From positions 1 through 41,051 of IMG/VR virus record IMGVR_UViG_3300029258_001195: a stretch of DNA of 41,051 nucleotides. One strand, given 5' to 3'. The notes beneath the pieces were generated by a model. The model saw only the letters and a program-made list of their open reading frames with translations, was not told where the DNA came from and did not search any database. How positions within the stretch are numbered: the stretch's first letter is position 1; every line of letters starts with the position of its first letter. The DNA is from a virus. Below are positions 40,097 through 41,051 of the stretch, piece by piece. The position numbers and the translations under genes were made by a program.

Positions 40097-40477
40097 ATGC
40101 TCAACCTCTTGTCCATGCTCCGCCAGGCGGGGCCGCTCCTCGCGGTCGCCTCGATCGCGTTCGTCGCCGGGGGCTCGTTCTCGAGCTCGTGGTCGATCGA
40201 GTTCGAGGAGACCTGCTACGTGTTCGACGTGGACGGTTCCAAGTACCAGCGGACCGTCCGGCCGACCTACAACGCCCCGCCCGGCTACGGGTACGTGGCG
40301 TCGCTGATCTTCGCGCTCTCCGCCTACCAGCTCGACTTCGGGCTGACCGGCACGAGCGGCTACGTTCCCGGGATCACCGACCCGTGCCCGGGCTCGAGCG
40401 TTCCCGCTCCCGCGCTCACCCGGCGCCAGGTCGAGATCCTCGAGCGCCGGCTCGCCGGGGACTACCTCGCACGATGA
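40097..40477 (+). CDS. Membrane-anchored hypothetical protein
   Basis: A 126-residue protein with an N-terminal hydrophobic segment (GPLLAVASIAFVAGGSF) and a second hydrophobic stretch (YVASLIFALSAYQ), Tyr/Cys-rich between them (FEETCYVFDVDGSKYQ), and a helical end (LTRRQVEILERRLAG). Not recognised. ATG after a GAGGAC-containing leader. Confidence 0.45.
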   Translation: MLNLLSMLRQAGPLLAVASIAFVAGGSFSSSWSIEFEETCYVFDVDGSKYQRTVRPTYNAPPGYGYVASLIFALSAYQLDFGLTGTSGYVPGITDPCPGSSVPAPALTRRQVEILERRLAGDYLAR

Positions 40478-40761
40478 GCCCGCGCGTACGTGAAGGCGAC
40501 GACCCCCGCCCGGTGGTCGGCAAGAACCCGGCCCCGGACGTCTACGTTGCGCCCGTGCTCGTGTGCGACGACTGCCTGCGGCTCCTCACGCCCCCGCCCG
40601 ACGAGCTCGAGCGGGGGCTGCCGTGGTCCCCGTTGGTCCTGTGCGCCGGATGCGGCGAGCAGGTCAAGACCCAGCGCGCGTCGTGGGTGCCAGGCCCCGA
40701 GGGCGCCGCGATCCGCGACGTCCACCTGGCCGAGGCTCGAGCTCGAGCGTCGGGCGAGTAG
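40474..40761 (+). CDS. Zinc-ribbon protein
   Basis: A 95-residue protein with two CxxC pairs, CDDC near residue 30 and CAGC near 52, that should hold one zinc ion. The spacing resembles small phage zinc ribbons that bind nucleic acid or RNA polymerase. ATG overlaps the previous stop. Last gene of the window before two hairpins. Confidence 0.6.
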   Translation: MSPRVREGDDPRPVVGKNPAPDVYVAPVLVCDDCLRLLTPPPDELERGLPWSPLVLCAGCGEQVKTQRASWVPGPEGAAIRDVHLAEARARASGE

Positions 40762-40766
40762 GGAAC

Positions 40767-40799
40767 GCTCGAGGCGCGAACATCGCGCGCGCCTCGAGC
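40767..40799. terminator. 12-bp terminator hairpin after the last gene
   Basis: Arms 40767-40778 and 40788-40799 pair perfectly over 12 bp around a 9-nt loop, five bases after the last stop. Confidence 0.75.
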
Positions 40800-40801
40800 T
40801 C

Positions 40802-40839
40802 GGCGCCGAACCCTTGCGGATGGGGCGGGGTTCGGTGCC
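40802..40839. terminator. Second 12-bp hairpin
   Basis: Arms 40802-40813 and 40828-40839 pair over 12 bp (one G-U) around a 14-nt loop, directly after the first hairpin. Tandem hairpins give a strong transcription barrier, or may mark a packaging or replication feature. Confidence 0.6.
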
Positions 40840-41051
40840 ACCTCGCGCGCGGCGGCAAGTCTCGGAAGGGAAGCGCGCGCAGCGCGCTCGTCGGGGGTGC
40901 CGAGCTCTGTGTGCTCGTCTACCGCGACGGCCGGGGCAGAGGACTCGTCGGCCACACCGCGATGCGCGCGCTCACCCGGCGAGCACCCGTCGCTCGGGGG
41001 GGGCTCCGGATGGGTCCTTCCCGCGGTTGAAACGCGTGGGGGTGCCGCGAG
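40840..41051. other. Non-coding end of the window
   Basis: About 210 nt with no credible gene: frames here are short and lack family signal. It contains short GC palindromic runs (40870-40890, GAAGCGCGCGCAGCGCGCTC) and some GTG/GGTGCC repeats. If the molecule is circular, this would be the terminase-upstream packaging region, where a cos site would be expected. Confidence 0.35.

Noticed and set aside
1-41051. tRNA genes
   Set aside because: No clover-leaf with a proper T-arm and acceptor stem was seen; the GGTTCGG run near 40829 is part of a hairpin arm.
1-41051. Direct terminal repeat proving a circular or complete genome
   Set aside because: The first and last bases share no visible repeat, so completeness cannot be claimed from this sequence alone.

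Overview
The window is almost wall-to-wall coding on the + strand and is the genome, or most of it, of a GC-rich tailed phage with a contractile tail. It has a lambda-type packaging and head-joining set (Nu1/gpA-like terminase, gpW-like, lambda-type portal), a prohead protease fused to a Mu gpT-like major capsid protein, and a Mu-type tail and baseplate in Mu order (DUF2635, sheath, tube, frameshifted chaperone, tape measure, gpN, gpP, gp45, gp46, gp47, gp48). I see no integrase, transposase, repressor, polymerase or recognisable endolysin. Leucine is written overwhelmingly as CTC and Glu-Leu as GAGCTC, so the host probably has a very high GC genome with CTC preference. Myxococcota-like bacteria would fit, but that is only a guess.

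Layout. 77-1865: ParB/DNA-methylase fusion and two small genes. 1849-8378: terminase, portal and capsid. 8464-18749: connectors, sheath, tube, chaperone pair with a -1 slippery site, tape measure and baseplate. 18757-29840: host-interaction region holding a chimeric gp48 with a nuclease-free SGNH-like domain and an inserted LamG-like domain, two fibres with related N-termini, two small membrane proteins, a sulfatase, a beta-helix protein with a 20-residue C-terminal repeat, a BppU-like protein, a lipoprotein and an alpha/beta-hydrolase-like protein. 29846-30457: a small helical-hairpin protein and three overlapping tiny membrane peptides. 30866-37482: a probable early block of about twenty small genes chained by 4-nt overlaps, headed by a replication-initiator-like protein and interrupted twice by a terminator plus an 81-bp repeated leader. 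37593-40761: a minor-tail-like protein, a secreted beta-helix protein and a zinc-ribbon protein, ending in two strong hairpins.

How it fits together. The virion module is conventional. The unusual part is the 18.7-30 kb region, which joins a complete sulfatase active site (a rare phage cargo) to carbohydrate-esterase-like and hydrolase-like folds whose nucleophile positions look mutated, plus a LamG lectin-like domain inserted inside a baseplate wedge protein. Together they suggest a phage that recognises and trims a sulfated, acetylated surface glycan. The second notable element is the duplicated terminator/81-bp leader cassette in the early region. Functions are inferred from reading motifs by eye; no database search was run.
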